64,000 nucleotides of DNA, taken from assembly GCF_003605575.1 (NCBI RefSeq), contig NZ_QKNY01000005.1, positions 124,001 to 188,000 of the forward strand, in the 5' to 3' direction. The translations under genes were made by a program, and so were the position numbers. The notes below the pieces were generated by a model that saw nothing but the letters and a program-made list of their open reading frames with translations, was not told the DNA's origin and did not search any database. Below are positions 28,660 to 37,432 of the stretch, one piece after another. The stretch's first letter is position 1. Every line of letters starts with the position of its first letter. This stretch comes from Halonotius aquaticus. Its GTDB lineage: Archaea > Halobacteriota > Halobacteria > Halobacteriales > Haloferacaceae.

Positions 28660-29190
28660 ATGAGCGACACCGCAAGCGAGGTGCAAACCCACACTATCCG
28701 GCTCGAACTCGTCGACGAACCCGGCGAGTTGCTGCGAGCCCTCGAACCGATCTCGGAAGCCGGCGGCAACCTCATGTCGATCTACCACGAGCGCGGCAAC
28801 GTCACCCCACGGGGCCACATCCCCGTCGAGGTCGACGTTTCCTGTGCGCCGGATCGTTTTGATCGGATCGTCGACTCCCTGCGAGAGGGCGGCGTCAACG
28901 TGATTCAGGCTGGCTCCGAGCGATACGACGAAGAACTGGTCGTCCTGCTGGTCGGCCACCTCGTCGACACCGACCTCTCGGATACTCTCCAACAGGTCGA
29001 AGCCTGCGCCAACGCATCGCTGACCGATCTTTCGTTGTCGGCGCCCCGCGGCAACGACGACAGTTCGAGTGCCCGAGTACGCCTCAAAACCAAATCGGGA
29101 ACCACCGACGAGGTGCTCTCCACGCTGCGGGAGATCGCCGACGGCAAGGATCTCCATGTCATCGAACCACTCACGGAGGGCACCCAATGA
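28660..29190 (+). CDS. ACT-domain amino-acid-binding protein
   Basis: A 176-residue protein with two ACT-like halves: residues 8-80 (HTIRLELVDEPGELLRALEPISEAGGNLMSI, with the ligand-binding E-P-G-E turn) and about 90-170 (ELVVLLVGHL ... EVLSTLREIADGKDLHVIEPL). ACT domains bind amino acids and control biosynthetic enzymes. Its stop overlaps the homoserine dehydrogenase ATG by 4 nt, so it is probably the separate regulatory subunit of that enzyme, which lacks its own ACT domain. ATG 28660 is supported by GGAGGTG at 28646-28652, with a 7-nt spacer. Confidence 0.85.
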   Translation: MSDTASEVQTHTIRLELVDEPGELLRALEPISEAGGNLMSIYHERGNVTPRGHIPVEVDVSCAPDRFDRIVDSLREGGVNVIQAGSERYDEELVVLLVGHLVDTDLSDTLQQVEACANASLTDLSLSAPRGNDDSSSARVRLKTKSGTTDEVLSTLREIADGKDLHVIEPLTEGTQ

Positions 29191-30146
29191 CTGGCGCGCG
29201 ACTCGCCGTCCTCGGCGTCGGCGCGGTCGGTCGCTCAGTCGTCGAGTTAGCTGACGAGTACGGCCACACCGTTACCGCGGTCGCCGACTCGTCGTCGGCT
29301 GCCATCGACCCCGACGGCATCGACACCGAAGCCGTCCTCGACCGCAAAGCCGACGAGGGCGTCGTCGGTGACGCCGATCCCGATGCCGCCCTCGATGCCG
29401 ACTACGACGTGTTGGTCGAGGCAACGCCGACAACGCTCGGCGACGCCGAACCGGGTTTCTCCCACGTCGCCCACGCGCTCAACCGCGACAAACACGCCGT
29501 GCTGGCTAACAAGGGGCCGGTCGCCGAGCGGTACGGCGATCTCCGCGAGTTGGAAGCCGACAGCGACGGTCGGATCCGCTTTGAGGCGACCGTCGGCGGT
29601 GCGATCCCGATCTGCTCGACGATCGACGACTTCGGCCCCGACCACATCACCGCCGCCCGCGGCGTGCTCAACGGCACCGCGAACTTCATCCTCTCGCGGA
29701 TGGCCGCCGAGGGGCTGGACTACGACCACGTGCTGGCGGAGGCCCAGGATCTCGGCGTTGCCGAGGCCGACCCAACGTTCGACGTGGAGGGGATCGATGC
29801 CGCCCTCAAGTTCGTCATCCTCTCGAACGTGCTGGCCGACGGCGACGAGGAGTACACCCTCGACGACGCGACGGTTGAGGGAATCACCGACATTCCCGGT
29901 ACCGCGCTCGAACTCGCCGCCGAGGACGGCCGGACGATCCGGCTGATCGGCGAGGCGACGCCGGACGGCGTCAGCGTCGGCCCACGACTCGTCCCCGACG
30001 ACGGCCCGCTATCGGTGACGGGGACGCTCAACATCGTCCAACTGGAGACGACGCATGCCGGCCGACTCAACATCAGCGGCCGCGGTGCCGGCGGCCCCGA
30101 AACGGCGACCGCGGTGCTGTCGGATGTGAGTCGGCTGACTGAATAA
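29187..30146 (+). CDS. hom: Homoserine dehydrogenase
   Basis: A 319-residue NAD(P)-dependent enzyme that reduces aspartate semialdehyde to homoserine, the branch point to threonine, isoleucine and methionine. The Rossmann domain opens LAVLGVGAVGRSVVEL; the catalytic domain has NKGPVAERYGDL, ATVGGAIPI, GVLNGTANFILSRM and EAQDLGVAEADPTFDVEGIDAALK. The chain ends after the catalytic domain, and no C-terminal ACT domain is present; the upstream gene supplies one. It is the second gene of a two-gene operon. Confidence 0.93.
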   Translation: MTGARLAVLGVGAVGRSVVELADEYGHTVTAVADSSSAAIDPDGIDTEAVLDRKADEGVVGDADPDAALDADYDVLVEATPTTLGDAEPGFSHVAHALNRDKHAVLANKGPVAERYGDLRELEADSDGRIRFEATVGGAIPICSTIDDFGPDHITAARGVLNGTANFILSRMAAEGLDYDHVLAEAQDLGVAEADPTFDVEGIDAALKFVILSNVLADGDEEYTLDDATVEGITDIPGTALELAAEDGRTIRLIGEATPDGVSVGPRLVPDDGPLSVTGTLNIVQLETTHAGRLNISGRGAGGPETATAVLSDVSRLTE

Positions 30147-30185
30147 GTCGGCTGCGTCAGCTTCGATTGTGAGTTTCTGAGATAG

Positions 30186-31130
30186 CTACGGTCTGTTCGC
30201 CGCGCCGCCGGCGTTGTTGCTGTTTCCACTGTTGTCGGCGTTGTCGCTACTCCTGCTACCATCAGTATCGTCGCTGTCATCGTCCCTTCCGGCGTTCTCG
30301 TTGTTCCCGCCTCCTCTACGGTCGTCGGTTTCAGCCGGGGTCGCGTTGCGATCTCTCCCGGTTTCCTCTGGTGTCTGCGCTTGCTCACTGGTGTTTGCTG
30401 GCCCCTGTCTTGCGGGGCCGCGATCAGCCTGTCCACCGCGCTCACCGACTGGCCCCGAACCGCTAGGGGCCGCCTGCTCTTTCCCTGGTGTCCCCATCGG
30501 CGGGCCACGAGTGTCGCCGGCCATCGGGTTTCGGGCGGTGGTGCCGCCGATCGACCGGGCGATTGCGGCGGTTTCAGGGCCACCAAGCGTACGCGCGTTG
30601 GTTCTGAGTTGTTCGATGGCGGAGACGTTGATGTTGGCGCGCTCTCTGACCGCGTCAGGAAGCTTGCGGGCGGTACGGTTCAGCTGGTCGGCGTCGCGTT
30701 CGGTGTCGGCAGCCTGCGCGGCGACGGTGGCGACTCTGGCGCGGTACTCGGCGTTCGAGATGGTGCCGTTTGCCCGCGCTTCCCGGAGGTCAGCGAGCCG
30801 ATCAGTCTGGCTGGCTAGCTGGGCCCGCGTGCTGTTCTGGCGCTCGGCGATGATCGCGGCGCGCTCTGCGTCGCTGTCGGCGTTGGCAACCCTGAGGCCG
30901 AAGGTTCGGTTGTCGAGATCGCCGTCGACCTCGGCCTGTTGAACCCCGACGACGCCGGCAAGCTGTGCGCCCGGTGCAGTCGCATTTTCTGTCGTTGTCG
31001 TCTCGTTTGCGGCGACCTGCGGGGCTGTCGCTGCTGGCCCAACTGCGGCGGTCACGCCACCAGCGAGAGTCGCCAGCACCACCAGGGTCGCAAGGAGGGC
31101 GGTGCCAAACAGGATCGTGGGTCGGTTCAT
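30186..31130 (-). CDS. Exported or membrane-anchored hypothetical protein
   Basis: A 314-residue protein with an N-terminal hydrophobic signal or anchor (residues 8-29, LFGTALLATLVVLATLAGGV). A helical, Asn/Ala/Arg-rich middle (about 70-190) contains several N-x-S/T sequons and paired helices such as RAQLASQTDRLADLREARANG. The C-terminal 120 residues are a low-complexity Gly/Pro/Asp/Asn tail. No enzyme motif is visible. It lies downstream of, and on the same strand as, a membrane protein with a DNA-binding tail (130 nt apart). Such pairs are common in haloarchaea, but the function is unknown. Confidence 0.6.
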   Translation of the reverse strand: MNRPTILFGTALLATLVVLATLAGGVTAAVGPAATAPQVAANETTTTENATAPGAQLAGVVGVQQAEVDGDLDNRTFGLRVANADSDAERAAIIAERQNSTRAQLASQTDRLADLREARANGTISNAEYRARVATVAAQAADTERDADQLNRTARKLPDAVRERANINVSAIEQLRTNARTLGGPETAAIARSIGGTTARNPMAGDTRGPPMGTPGKEQAAPSGSGPVGERGGQADRGPARQGPANTSEQAQTPEETGRDRNATPAETDDRRGGGNNENAGRDDDSDDTDGSRSSDNADNSGNSNNAGGAANRP

Positions 31131-31158
31131 GACAGTTGCTCATAGGGGACTGTACTGC

Positions 31159-31165
31159 TTATAAA
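31159..31165 (-). promoter_or_regulatory. TATA box of the 30186-31130 gene
   Basis: On the minus strand TTTATAA, within GGTTTATAAGCAG, is centred about 32 nt before the ATG. This allows a leader of only a few bases and shows that the gene is not simply the tail of the upstream operon. Confidence 0.5.
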
Positions 31166-31260
31166 CCGCCGGTGCTGTCGCCGAATTACCGCCGTTTTCG
31201 CCGAGTTACGACCGGTTCGCCGCGACGACTGCTGGGATTTGGCTTTATTGCCCTGAGCGG

Positions 31261-32415
31261 CTACTCATCGGCCTCGTCATCGTCATCGCCGGTCAGGCTC
31301 TCGTCAGGGTAGGTGAGGACGTTCTCCCGGCCGATCCGGAAGGAGTCGATGGTTCCGTCCTCCCGCAGCCCGCTGACGACCTTGCTCGTCTTGGCATCGG
31401 TCCAGTCGAGTTCCTCGACGACCTGTTTCTGTTTCATGCGACCACCGTGGTCGTCAAGCAGGCGTAGCACCTGTTCTTCGTTGCTTAGGAGTTCCGGATC
31501 GGGCTCATCGTCGGCTGCGGCGGCTGTCGACGCGGCTGTATCAGTATCCGACTCGGTGGAGCTCGCATCGGTGTGGGTGCTGGCGTCGGTCTCTGTGTCG
31601 ACATCGGTCTCGATGTCGGCGTCGGTTTCTGTGCCGACGTCGGTGTCTACAGCAGCTGTTGGCGGGTCGTCGTCGGTGTCGCTCGGTCGCCGCTGGTAGA
31701 ACCAGCCGCCGACGCCGGCCAGCAGGATGACGATGATGATCCCGATCAGCATGCCGGGGGTGAGCCCACTCCCGCTCGCGGCAACGACAACTCGGGGCTC
31801 ACCTGTCACGAAATCGGTTGATTCGCCGTCCCAGACGACGGCGTTGTCCGGTGTTTCGTCGGCCGCGGGCGACACTGTGTCGACTGTGTAGCCGTCGGGC
31901 CACTGCATCCGAAGCCGGGTTTGGTCGTCGAGAAAGAAGCCGTCGATGGCGTCGCCGGCCCGGAGTGTGTCGCCGCTTGTGGTTGCGAAGTTCTCCCACG
32001 TGAAGCGGTAGGTGACGATGCCGTACTCCCGGCCGAGCGATTGGGTTTCGGTGTCGACGCTGAACGAGTCGGCGGCCATCTCTCGGTCGGTCGTGTTTTC
32101 GGCGGTGGCGACCGTCCGGCGGATGCGCTCGGCGAAGGGATCGGTGTAGGCCGCCGGATCGTCGGCGATATCGGCTTGCAGGGAGTCGAAGGCAGCCTGC
32201 TCGTCGTCGTTCGCCAAGACGCTTCGGAAGGCGAGGCGCCACTCGGCGGTGCCGTCCTCGCCGAGGGTGACGGTGATCCGAACGTCGTCGGCGTCGACGG
32301 CACTCTGTTGGGCGATCACTCCTGTCTGCCCACTGACCGGTGTGGCCGCGACGGTCGTTGCACCGACCACGGCAGCGACGAGCAGCACCACGCACAGCCC
32401 GGTTCGCGGTTCCAT
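31261..32415 (-). CDS. Membrane-anchored winged-helix protein
   Basis: A 384-residue protein with a signal peptide (about 1-28), an exported domain to about residue 215, one membrane helix (about 218-238, LTPGMLIGIIIVILLAGVGGW), a long Asp/Thr-rich linker of repeated TDVDTETDA type, and a C-terminal winged helix from about 305 to 370 (LLSNEEQVLRLLDDHGGRMKQKQVVEELDWTDAKTSKVVSGL). The layout resembles haloarchaeal DUF7345/DUF7343-type membrane regulators: the outside domain would sense a signal and the cytosolic wHTH would bind DNA. Direct evidence of target genes is absent; the downstream exported protein is a candidate. Confidence 0.75.
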   Translation of the reverse strand: MEPRTGLCVVLLVAAVVGATTVAATPVSGQTGVIAQQSAVDADDVRITVTLGEDGTAEWRLAFRSVLANDDEQAAFDSLQADIADDPAAYTDPFAERIRRTVATAENTTDREMAADSFSVDTETQSLGREYGIVTYRFTWENFATTSGDTLRAGDAIDGFFLDDQTRLRMQWPDGYTVDTVSPAADETPDNAVVWDGESTDFVTGEPRVVVAASGSGLTPGMLIGIIIVILLAGVGGWFYQRRPSDTDDDPPTAAVDTDVGTETDADIETDVDTETDASTHTDASSTESDTDTAASTAAAADDEPDPELLSNEEQVLRLLDDHGGRMKQKQVVEELDWTDAKTSKVVSGLREDGTIDSFRIGRENVLTYPDESLTGDDDDEADE

Positions 32416-32436
32416 AGGGGGTCGTTGGCCGCTGAT

Positions 32437-32446
32437 GAGTTAATAC
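32437..32446 (-). promoter_or_regulatory. TATA box of the membrane wHTH gene
   Basis: GTATTAACTC on the minus strand is centred about 27 nt before the ATG at 32415, the leaderless spacing. Confidence 0.5.
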
Positions 32447-32616
32447 CCCTGCTGTCCGGCTCCGGTGTGGGCCGCCGGCTGTGACCCACTGGGCATGGTA
32501 CGTGCTCCCACAAACCGCAAGAAGGCAGCGGTATCCCCCGGCCGACGTATCGTAATGGTTTTACGGGGAACTGTCGAAAGAACCCTCACAGAACGCCTTA
32601 GCGCGTGACTTTACCC

Positions 32617-33882
32617 ATGAGCGACAAACTACACCAGAACTTGGCCATCATCGGCCACGTTGACCACGGCAAGAGCACGCTTGTGGGACGCCTCCTGTAC
32701 GAGACAGGCTCCGTCCCCGAGCACGTGATCGAACAGCACAAAGAAGAAGCCGAAGAGAAAGGCAAAGGCGGCTTCGAGTTCGCCTACGTGATGGACAACC
32801 TCGCCGAGGAGCGAGAGCGTGGTGTCACCATCGACATCGCCCACCAAGAGTTCGACACCGACGAGTACAACTTCACGATCGTCGACTGTCCGGGCCACCG
32901 CGACTTCGTGAAAAACATGATCACGGGCGCGAGTCAGGCCGACAACGCCGTCCTCGTCGTCGCCGCCGACGACGGTGTCGCACCCCAGACCCGCGAGCAC
33001 GTGTTCCTCGCCCGCACCCTCGGTATCAACGAGCTCATCATCGGCGTCAACAAGATGGATCTCGTTGACTACGAGGAAGGCAAATACGAGGAAGTCAAAG
33101 ACGAGGTCACCGACCTCCTCAACCAGGTTCGCTTCGACACCGAGAACGCGAGCTTCATCCCGATTTCGGCCTTCGAGGGCGACAACATCGCCGAGGCCTC
33201 CGACAACACGGGCTGGTACAGCGGCGACACGCTGCTGGAAGCCCTCAACGACCTGCCGGAAGTCGAGCCGCCGACGGACGCGCCGCTCCGACTCCCGATC
33301 CAGGACGTGTACACCATCTCCGGCATCGGTACCGTCCCGGTCGGACGGATCGAAACCGGAACGATGGAACCGGGCAACAATGTCTCCTTCCAGCCCTCGG
33401 ATGTCGGCGGCGAGGTCAAGACCGTCGAGATGCACCACGAAGAGGTGCCGAGCGCTGGCCCCGGTGACAACGTCGGCTTCAACGTCCGCGGCATCGGCAA
33501 GGACGACATCCGACGCGGTGACGTCTGTGGCCCGGCCGACGACCCGCCGAGCGTCGCCGAGACGTTCCAGGCCCAGCTCGTCGTCATGCAGCACCCGTCA
33601 GTGATCACCTCGGGGTACACGCCGGTCTTCCACGCCCACACGGCGCAGGTCGCCTGTACCATCGAGTCCATCGACCAGAAGCTCGACCCCTCGACGGGCG
33701 AAGTCGCCGAGGAGAACCCGGACTTCATCCAGTCGGGCGACGCCGCCATCGTGACGGTGCGTCCGCAGAAACCGCTCAGCCTCGAGCCCTCCGGCGAGAT
33801 TCCGGAGCTCGGCAGCTTCGCGGTTCGGGACATGGGCCAGACCATCGCGGCCGGCAAAGTCCTCGAAGTCAACGAGCGATAA
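32617..33882 (+). CDS. tuf: Translation elongation factor aEF-1alpha
   Basis: A 421-residue GTPase that delivers aminoacyl-tRNA to the ribosome. The motifs GHVDHGKST (G1), [12 protein letters not shown] (G2), [13 protein letters not shown] (G3), NKMDLV (G4) and SAF (G5) are followed by beta-barrel domains II and III ([26 protein letters not shown]). I chose ATG 32617 ([14 protein letters not shown]), the family start; a GTG four codons upstream is possible but not expected. rps10 starts immediately after the stop, the common archaeal tuf-rps10 pair. Confidence 0.96.
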   Translation: MSDKLHQNLAIIGHVDHGKSTLVGRLLYETGSVPEHVIEQHKEEAEEKGKGGFEFAYVMDNLAEERERGVTIDIAHQEFDTDEYNFTIVDCPGHRDFVKNMITGASQADNAVLVVAADDGVAPQTREHVFLARTLGINELIIGVNKMDLVDYEEGKYEEVKDEVTDLLNQVRFDTENASFIPISAFEGDNIAEASDNTGWYSGDTLLEALNDLPEVEPPTDAPLRLPIQDVYTISGIGTVPVGRIETGTMEPGNNVSFQPSDVGGEVKTVEMHHEEVPSAGPGDNVGFNVRGIGKDDIRRGDVCGPADDPPSVAETFQAQLVVMQHPSVITSGYTPVFHAHTAQVACTIESIDQKLDPSTGEVAEENPDFIQSGDAAIVTVRPQKPLSLEPSGEIPELGSFAVRDMGQTIAAGKVLEVNER

Positions 33883-34191
33883 ATGCAGCAAGCACGAGTC
33901 CGCCTCGCCGGCACCCACCCCGAGGATCTCGACGACATCTGCGACGACGTGCGGGAAATCGCCGAGAAAACTGGCGTCACGCTCAGCGGGCCGATCCCGC
34001 TGCCGACGAAGACGCTGGAGATCCCCTCGCGGAAGTCGCCTGACGGCGAAGGCACTGCGACGTGGGAGCACTGGGAGATGCGCGTTCACAAGCGGCTGAT
34101 CGATCTGGACGCCGACGAACGCGCGCTTCGCCAGCTCATGCGTGTGCAGGTGCCCAACGAAGTCAGCATCGAGATCGTCCTCGAAGACTGA
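33883..34191 (+). CDS. rps10: 30S ribosomal protein S10
   Basis: A 102-residue uS10 protein of the small-subunit head. It opens [19 protein letters not shown] and contains the loop [40 protein letters not shown]. The ATG directly follows the aEF-1alpha TAA without a gap, so the pair is co-transcribed. Length and sequence are typical. Confidence 0.96.
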   Translation: MQQARVRLAGTHPEDLDDICDDVREIAEKTGVTLSGPIPLPTKTLEIPSRKSPDGEGTATWEHWEMRVHKRLIDLDADERALRQLMRVQVPNEVSIEIVLED

Positions 34192-34310
34192 GCCACGGTC
34201 GCCGCGCTAAGGCCTTCGCGGCCCATCGTTTTCGCTTGTTTTTGATTGGCTAGTCACAACACTGCTGCCGTGGTCGCTGGACTTTTTATCATCGCCACGG
34301 GAGCGGACGT

Positions 34311-35345
34311 ATGTCAGCCGACGCCGACACGCCGAGCGACCGCATGAGCGACCGCGTCGCAGGGAGCCGGCTGAAACAGTGGTTGTTGCTTGAAGCCGAC
34401 CGCTGGCTTGTCACGGGGCTGTTGCTTGGTGGTGTCTTTTGTGTGCTCGTCGGTGTTGGGACGCTCACGCCGGGCGGTGCGGCTGCGGTTCGCTCGGGTG
34501 ATCCGGTTGAAACGCTGTTTCAGGGGTTGTTGACGGCGACGATCACGGGTGTTACGCTCGTGCTCACGCTGAACCAGTTGGTGTTATCCCAGGAGCTCGG
34601 TGCTGTCGGCGATCAGCGCGAACGCATGGACGGCGCGATGACGTTCCGGGATGACGTTGCCACGGAGATCGGCACAGCGGTCAGCCCCGCCCGTCCCGCG
34701 CAGTTCCTCCGCGCGCTTGTCGATGTGGCCGGCAAACGGGCTGGTGCGCTCCGCGACGCTGTCTCGGACACACCTGATCCGGAGCTACAGACAGCGATCA
34801 CCGAGCTCACCGATAGCCTCACCGACAACGCCGACCGGGTGTCGGTCAGCCTTGATGGCGCGCAGTTCGGCAGCTTCGATGTAGTGTCTGCGGCACTCAA
34901 TTTCAACTACTCATGGAAAATCTTCGCCGCCCGCCGGATCAACGAACGGTACGACGACAGCCTTGATGCCGATGCCAGCGACGCCCTCGACGAACTGATC
35001 GGGGTGCTGAAGCTCTTTGGGCCGGCGCGGGAACACTTCAAAACGCTGTACTTCCAGTGGGATCTGATCAACCTCTCCCGACAGATTCTCGCGGTTTCCG
35101 TGCCCGCACTGCTTGTCTCGGCGGTGATGATCGCCTTTTTCGATGTCGCCGACTACGCCGGCACTCTCGCCGGGATCGACATCGTTGTCGTCGCCGTGGC
35201 GGCCGCGACGACGCTCGCCCTGTTGCCGTTTATGCTGTTGATCGCCTACGTGATGCGGATCGCAACCGTCACAAAACACACGCTGTCGATCGGCCCGTTC
35301 ATTCTACGAGACACTGACGATGTGAACGAGGTCGAGTGGGACTGA
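34311..35345 (+). CDS. Four-helix membrane protein of unknown function
   Basis: A 344-residue protein. Two membrane helices lie near the N-terminus (about residues 36-54 and 68-92). A soluble, charged helical region covers about 95-245 (ERMDGAMTFRDDVATEIG, RRINERYDDSLDADASDALDELIGVLKLFGPAREHFKTLYFQ), and two more helices follow (about 255-275 and 280-312). The frame starts ATG 34311, with no signal peptidase site. There is no motif for a known transporter or enzyme. It stands alone between rps10 and a small zinc-finger ORF. Confidence 0.6.
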   Translation: MSADADTPSDRMSDRVAGSRLKQWLLLEADRWLVTGLLLGGVFCVLVGVGTLTPGGAAAVRSGDPVETLFQGLLTATITGVTLVLTLNQLVLSQELGAVGDQRERMDGAMTFRDDVATEIGTAVSPARPAQFLRALVDVAGKRAGALRDAVSDTPDPELQTAITELTDSLTDNADRVSVSLDGAQFGSFDVVSAALNFNYSWKIFAARRINERYDDSLDADASDALDELIGVLKLFGPAREHFKTLYFQWDLINLSRQILAVSVPALLVSAVMIAFFDVADYAGTLAGIDIVVVAVAAATTLALLPFMLLIAYVMRIATVTKHTLSIGPFILRDTDDVNEVEWD

Positions 35346-35410
35346 CTCGAAGCGAATCGATCACCACGACCACCGCTGGCACGGTGAGGCATCCACCCTC
35401 GCCGTGATGG

Positions 35411-35527
35411 CTACGGCGATACCGGTTCCTCATAGACCGGGCATTCCGGCTCGGTGTCGGTGGTGTCGAGATCCGATACGGCACCTGTCCAGCCGCAGAT
35501 GGGACACTGAACGGGTGACTCGGTCAC
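35411..35527 (-). CDS. Possible small zinc-finger microprotein with degraded second knuckle
   Basis: A 38-residue frame starting GTG, with CPICGWTG near the N-terminus and ECPVYEE near the C-terminus. Haloarchaea encode many microproteins with two CPxCG knuckles. Here the second knuckle reads CPVYE, so the fourth cysteine is lost and zinc binding would be incomplete. The frame is open farther upstream to 35743, but that part overlaps the dispersed repeat. It may be a decaying gene. Confidence 0.4.
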   Translation of the reverse strand: MTESPVQCPICGWTGAVSDLDTTDTEPECPVYEEPVSP

Positions 35528-35684
35528 GGACGCGATATTAGCTGGCACGGTGAAAAGCGTGGTGTCGGCGATGGAGCAGAGAGACGAACAAGAAGCAGAC
35601 GAATCGACCGACAAACCGATTTCCTGGCGGCCTGCGAAAATCGAAGATTTTCGTGATGACGAGAGAGCAAGCTCTCTCGAACCA

Positions 35685-35725
35685 CGCGCAGCGAGTCCCG
35701 GGAGCCGAGAGAGCCGAGGACTTTC
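35685..35725 (-). repeat. Dispersed 41-nt intergenic repeat, copy B
   Basis: This is the reverse-strand counterpart of 25971-26011, differing at 2 of 41 positions. Just beyond it, 35660-35680 holds a further inverted repeat (GAGAGAGC-A-AGCTCTCTC), and AAAATCGAAGATTTT lies at about 35637-35651. The region is rich in palindromes and probably non-coding. Confidence 0.75.
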
Positions 35726-35807
35726 TACGTATCTCCTCTCCACGCAGTTCTGTAGCTAACTACTCCCTTGACAGTCCCCTTTTGTTCACCCTCGTTAAAT
35801 ACCACCT

Positions 35808-36371
35808 ATGAGTCGGAGTCCGACGATCGACACACTCGGGGTCGTCTTGGTCGTCTTCCTCCTGCAGGTGCCGTTGTCGTTCGTCGGCCTCGGCGGCCTG
35901 TTCGTCCTCGCACCGCCGATCACCGCCGATCCGGTGACGATCGTTACCAGTATCTACGCCCACGCCTCGCTGGGGCATCTCATCGCCAACAGCGTCGTCC
36001 TCGTCGTCGCCGGGATCGCGGTCGAACACCGGACGACGTGGCTACGCTTTCATCTGTTTTTCCTCGTGGTTGGCGCGCTCGCGGGGGTTGCCCAGGTCGT
36101 CGTCAGCGGACTGGTTGGCCCGGCGACATCGGTGCTCGGGGCCAGCGGCGCGGTCTTCGGGCTGGTCGGCTATCTGCTGGCCGGCAACACGGTGTCGACG
36201 ACGCTGCTGGATCGGCTACGGCTTTCTCCGCGGGTGCAGGTGGCCCTTTACGCGGTGGCTGCGCTGGCGGTGACGGTGTTGACCGGGCGACCGGGGGTCG
36301 CACTTGTCGCGCATTTCACCGGGCTGTTCGTCGGATTGGTGGCTGGTGCGGCGGGCGTCCTTGACGCGTAG
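35808..36371 (+). CDS. Rhomboid-family intramembrane serine protease
   Basis: A 187-residue, six-helix membrane protein. The catalytic Ser113 lies in VLGASGAVFG (rhomboid GxSG), and the catalytic His169 in VALVAHFTGLFVG (membrane helix 6). HASLGHLIANS (His57) matches the conserved helix-2 His/Asn region. Rhomboids cleave within or near transmembrane helices. The substrate is unknown, though haloarchaeal rhomboids have been linked to S-layer glycoprotein processing. It is the last gene before tRNA-Ala. Confidence 0.88.
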   Translation: MSRSPTIDTLGVVLVVFLLQVPLSFVGLGGLFVLAPPITADPVTIVTSIYAHASLGHLIANSVVLVVAGIAVEHRTTWLRFHLFFLVVGALAGVAQVVVSGLVGPATSVLGASGAVFGLVGYLLAGNTVSTTLLDRLRLSPRVQVALYAVAALAVTVLTGRPGVALVAHFTGLFVGLVAGAAGVLDA

Positions 36372-36420
36372 TCGGGCGAAACAGAAGCTACAAGTGTGCT
36401 GCAGGGCTCAAACAGAGTGC

Positions 36421-36492
36421 GGGCTCGTAGATCAGCGGTAGATCGCTTCCTTCGCAAGGAAGAGGCCTCGGGTTCAAATCCCGACGAGTCCA
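36421..36492 (+). tRNA. tRNA-Ala (CGC)
   Basis: A 72-nt cloverleaf: acceptor GGGCTCG/CGAGTCC including the G3-U70 pair that identifies tRNA-Ala, D stem GATC/GATC, anticodon stem CTTCC/GGAAG with loop TTCGCAA (anticodon CGC, reading GCG), and T stem TCGGG/CCCGA with loop TTCAAAT. The CCA end is not encoded. No intron is present. The 3' end is repeated downstream. Confidence 0.96.
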
Positions 36493-36575
36493 CTCACCTC
36501 GCTTCGCTCGGTTCGTGGACTCGTCTTACTCCCACTCGCTCACTGCGTTCGCTCGCGGGAGTCCCGACGAGTCCA
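36479..36575 (+). repeat. tRNA-Ala 3'-end direct and inverted repeats
   Basis: TCCCGACGAGTCCA, the 3' end of the tRNA (36479-36492), recurs exactly at 36562-36575. Between them, 36515-36525 is the perfect 11-nt inverse of 36483-36493 (GACGAGTCCAC). The direct repeat resembles an attachment-site duplication. The inverted copy could also form a hairpin ending the tRNA transcript. Confidence 0.65.
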
Positions 36576-36667
36576 TCCGTTATACTCTTTTGTAATATTA
36601 GGGAGCGATATTTCTTCGTATACTCCCTCAACTTTTTGAGAACTGCCACAACATTCGATAACTAACG

Positions 36668-37393
36668 GTGGAAACTGCGATTAACCTCATACTGGATTGG
36701 CTGCGAAATTGGAGTTCTGTTATTTCAGGACTTGGCTCATTAGTTCTTACTGTTGGTCTGGTTTATTTATACAAATTACAGCATGATATTCAGATTAAAC
36801 AAACAGAACTCACAGAGAATCAACAGAGACCTATTCTTAGAATAGAAGACTATCAACTATTTTCTGGTGCAGATGTTGAACAAGTACTTAATCAAGAAGA
36901 CTTGAATCCTAATTCATACCAGCCTCGCGGGTTTTTATTAGCAATAGTATCTAATTTTGGCAAAGGGCCCGCCGATGGACTTCGTGCTGAACTTGTTTTC
37001 GACACGGAAGATGCACTGCTACATATAACTTCAGTTTTCGACCACGGTGGTCATATTGATCCAATAGCGTTTAGCGAAGATGGTGGCGTGATTGGTGCTG
37101 AGGAACGAGATGTATTTCTTAATTGTCAGTTCATGGTGCCAAAAGAGAAAATACCTGATGAGTGGGTAGTAGAGGAAGACGCACGAGAATTTCTAACGCC
37201 TACAGAGATTATGTGGAGTATACAAAATGGAGGCAATGAAAGAGTGGAAGTTGTCATGAGAGTATTATATAATAATGCAACAGGTGCGACTGATTACAAG
37301 ACGATTTTTAGATCAGATGTTGACCTCACAAAATGTGACGATTTCGGACTAATTCAGGATCGTGGCGAGCCCATCTACCCAAATATTGATTAA
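36668..37393 (+). CDS. AT-rich single-pass membrane protein of unknown function
   Basis: A 241-residue protein starting GTG. One membrane helix lies at about residues 18-37 (VISGLGSLVLTVGLVYLYKL), followed by a short charged linker and a soluble domain from about 55 to 230 with alternating strands (RPILRIEDYQLFSGADV, RGFLLAIVSNFGKGPADGLRAELVFD, NERVEVVMRVLYNNATGATDYKTIFRSD). The codons are strikingly AT-rich for this genome, and the gene directly follows tRNA-Ala and its repeated 3' end. I infer recent acquisition. No known domain is recognised; comparable N-anchored proteins occur in defence and mobile islands, but I claim no function. Confidence 0.65.
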   Translation: METAINLILDWLRNWSSVISGLGSLVLTVGLVYLYKLQHDIQIKQTELTENQQRPILRIEDYQLFSGADVEQVLNQEDLNPNSYQPRGFLLAIVSNFGKGPADGLRAELVFDTEDALLHITSVFDHGGHIDPIAFSEDGGVIGAEERDVFLNCQFMVPKEKIPDEWVVEEDAREFLTPTEIMWSIQNGGNERVEVVMRVLYNNATGATDYKTIFRSDVDLTKCDDFGLIQDRGEPIYPNID

Positions 37394-37402
37394 GTATTTT
37401 TA

Positions 37403-37432
37403 TCACAACTCCGGAAAATTCGTCCGCACCAT
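37403..37432 (-). pseudogene. hicA toxin remnant (first nine codons)
   Basis: Directly after the hicB stop (TAGATG), a frame opens ATG-GTG-CGG-ACG-AAT-TTT and stops after nine codons (MVRTNFPEL). Haloarchaeal HicA toxins start similarly (MVRTTF-like) and normally follow hicB. I infer that the rest of hicA was replaced by the AT-rich insertion. The match is too short to be certain. Confidence 0.4.

Noticed and set aside
36493-36667. Integrase gene or insertion-sequence end next to tRNA-Ala
   Set aside because: No integrase or transposase frame and no terminal inverted repeats were found; only the repeated tRNA ends remain.
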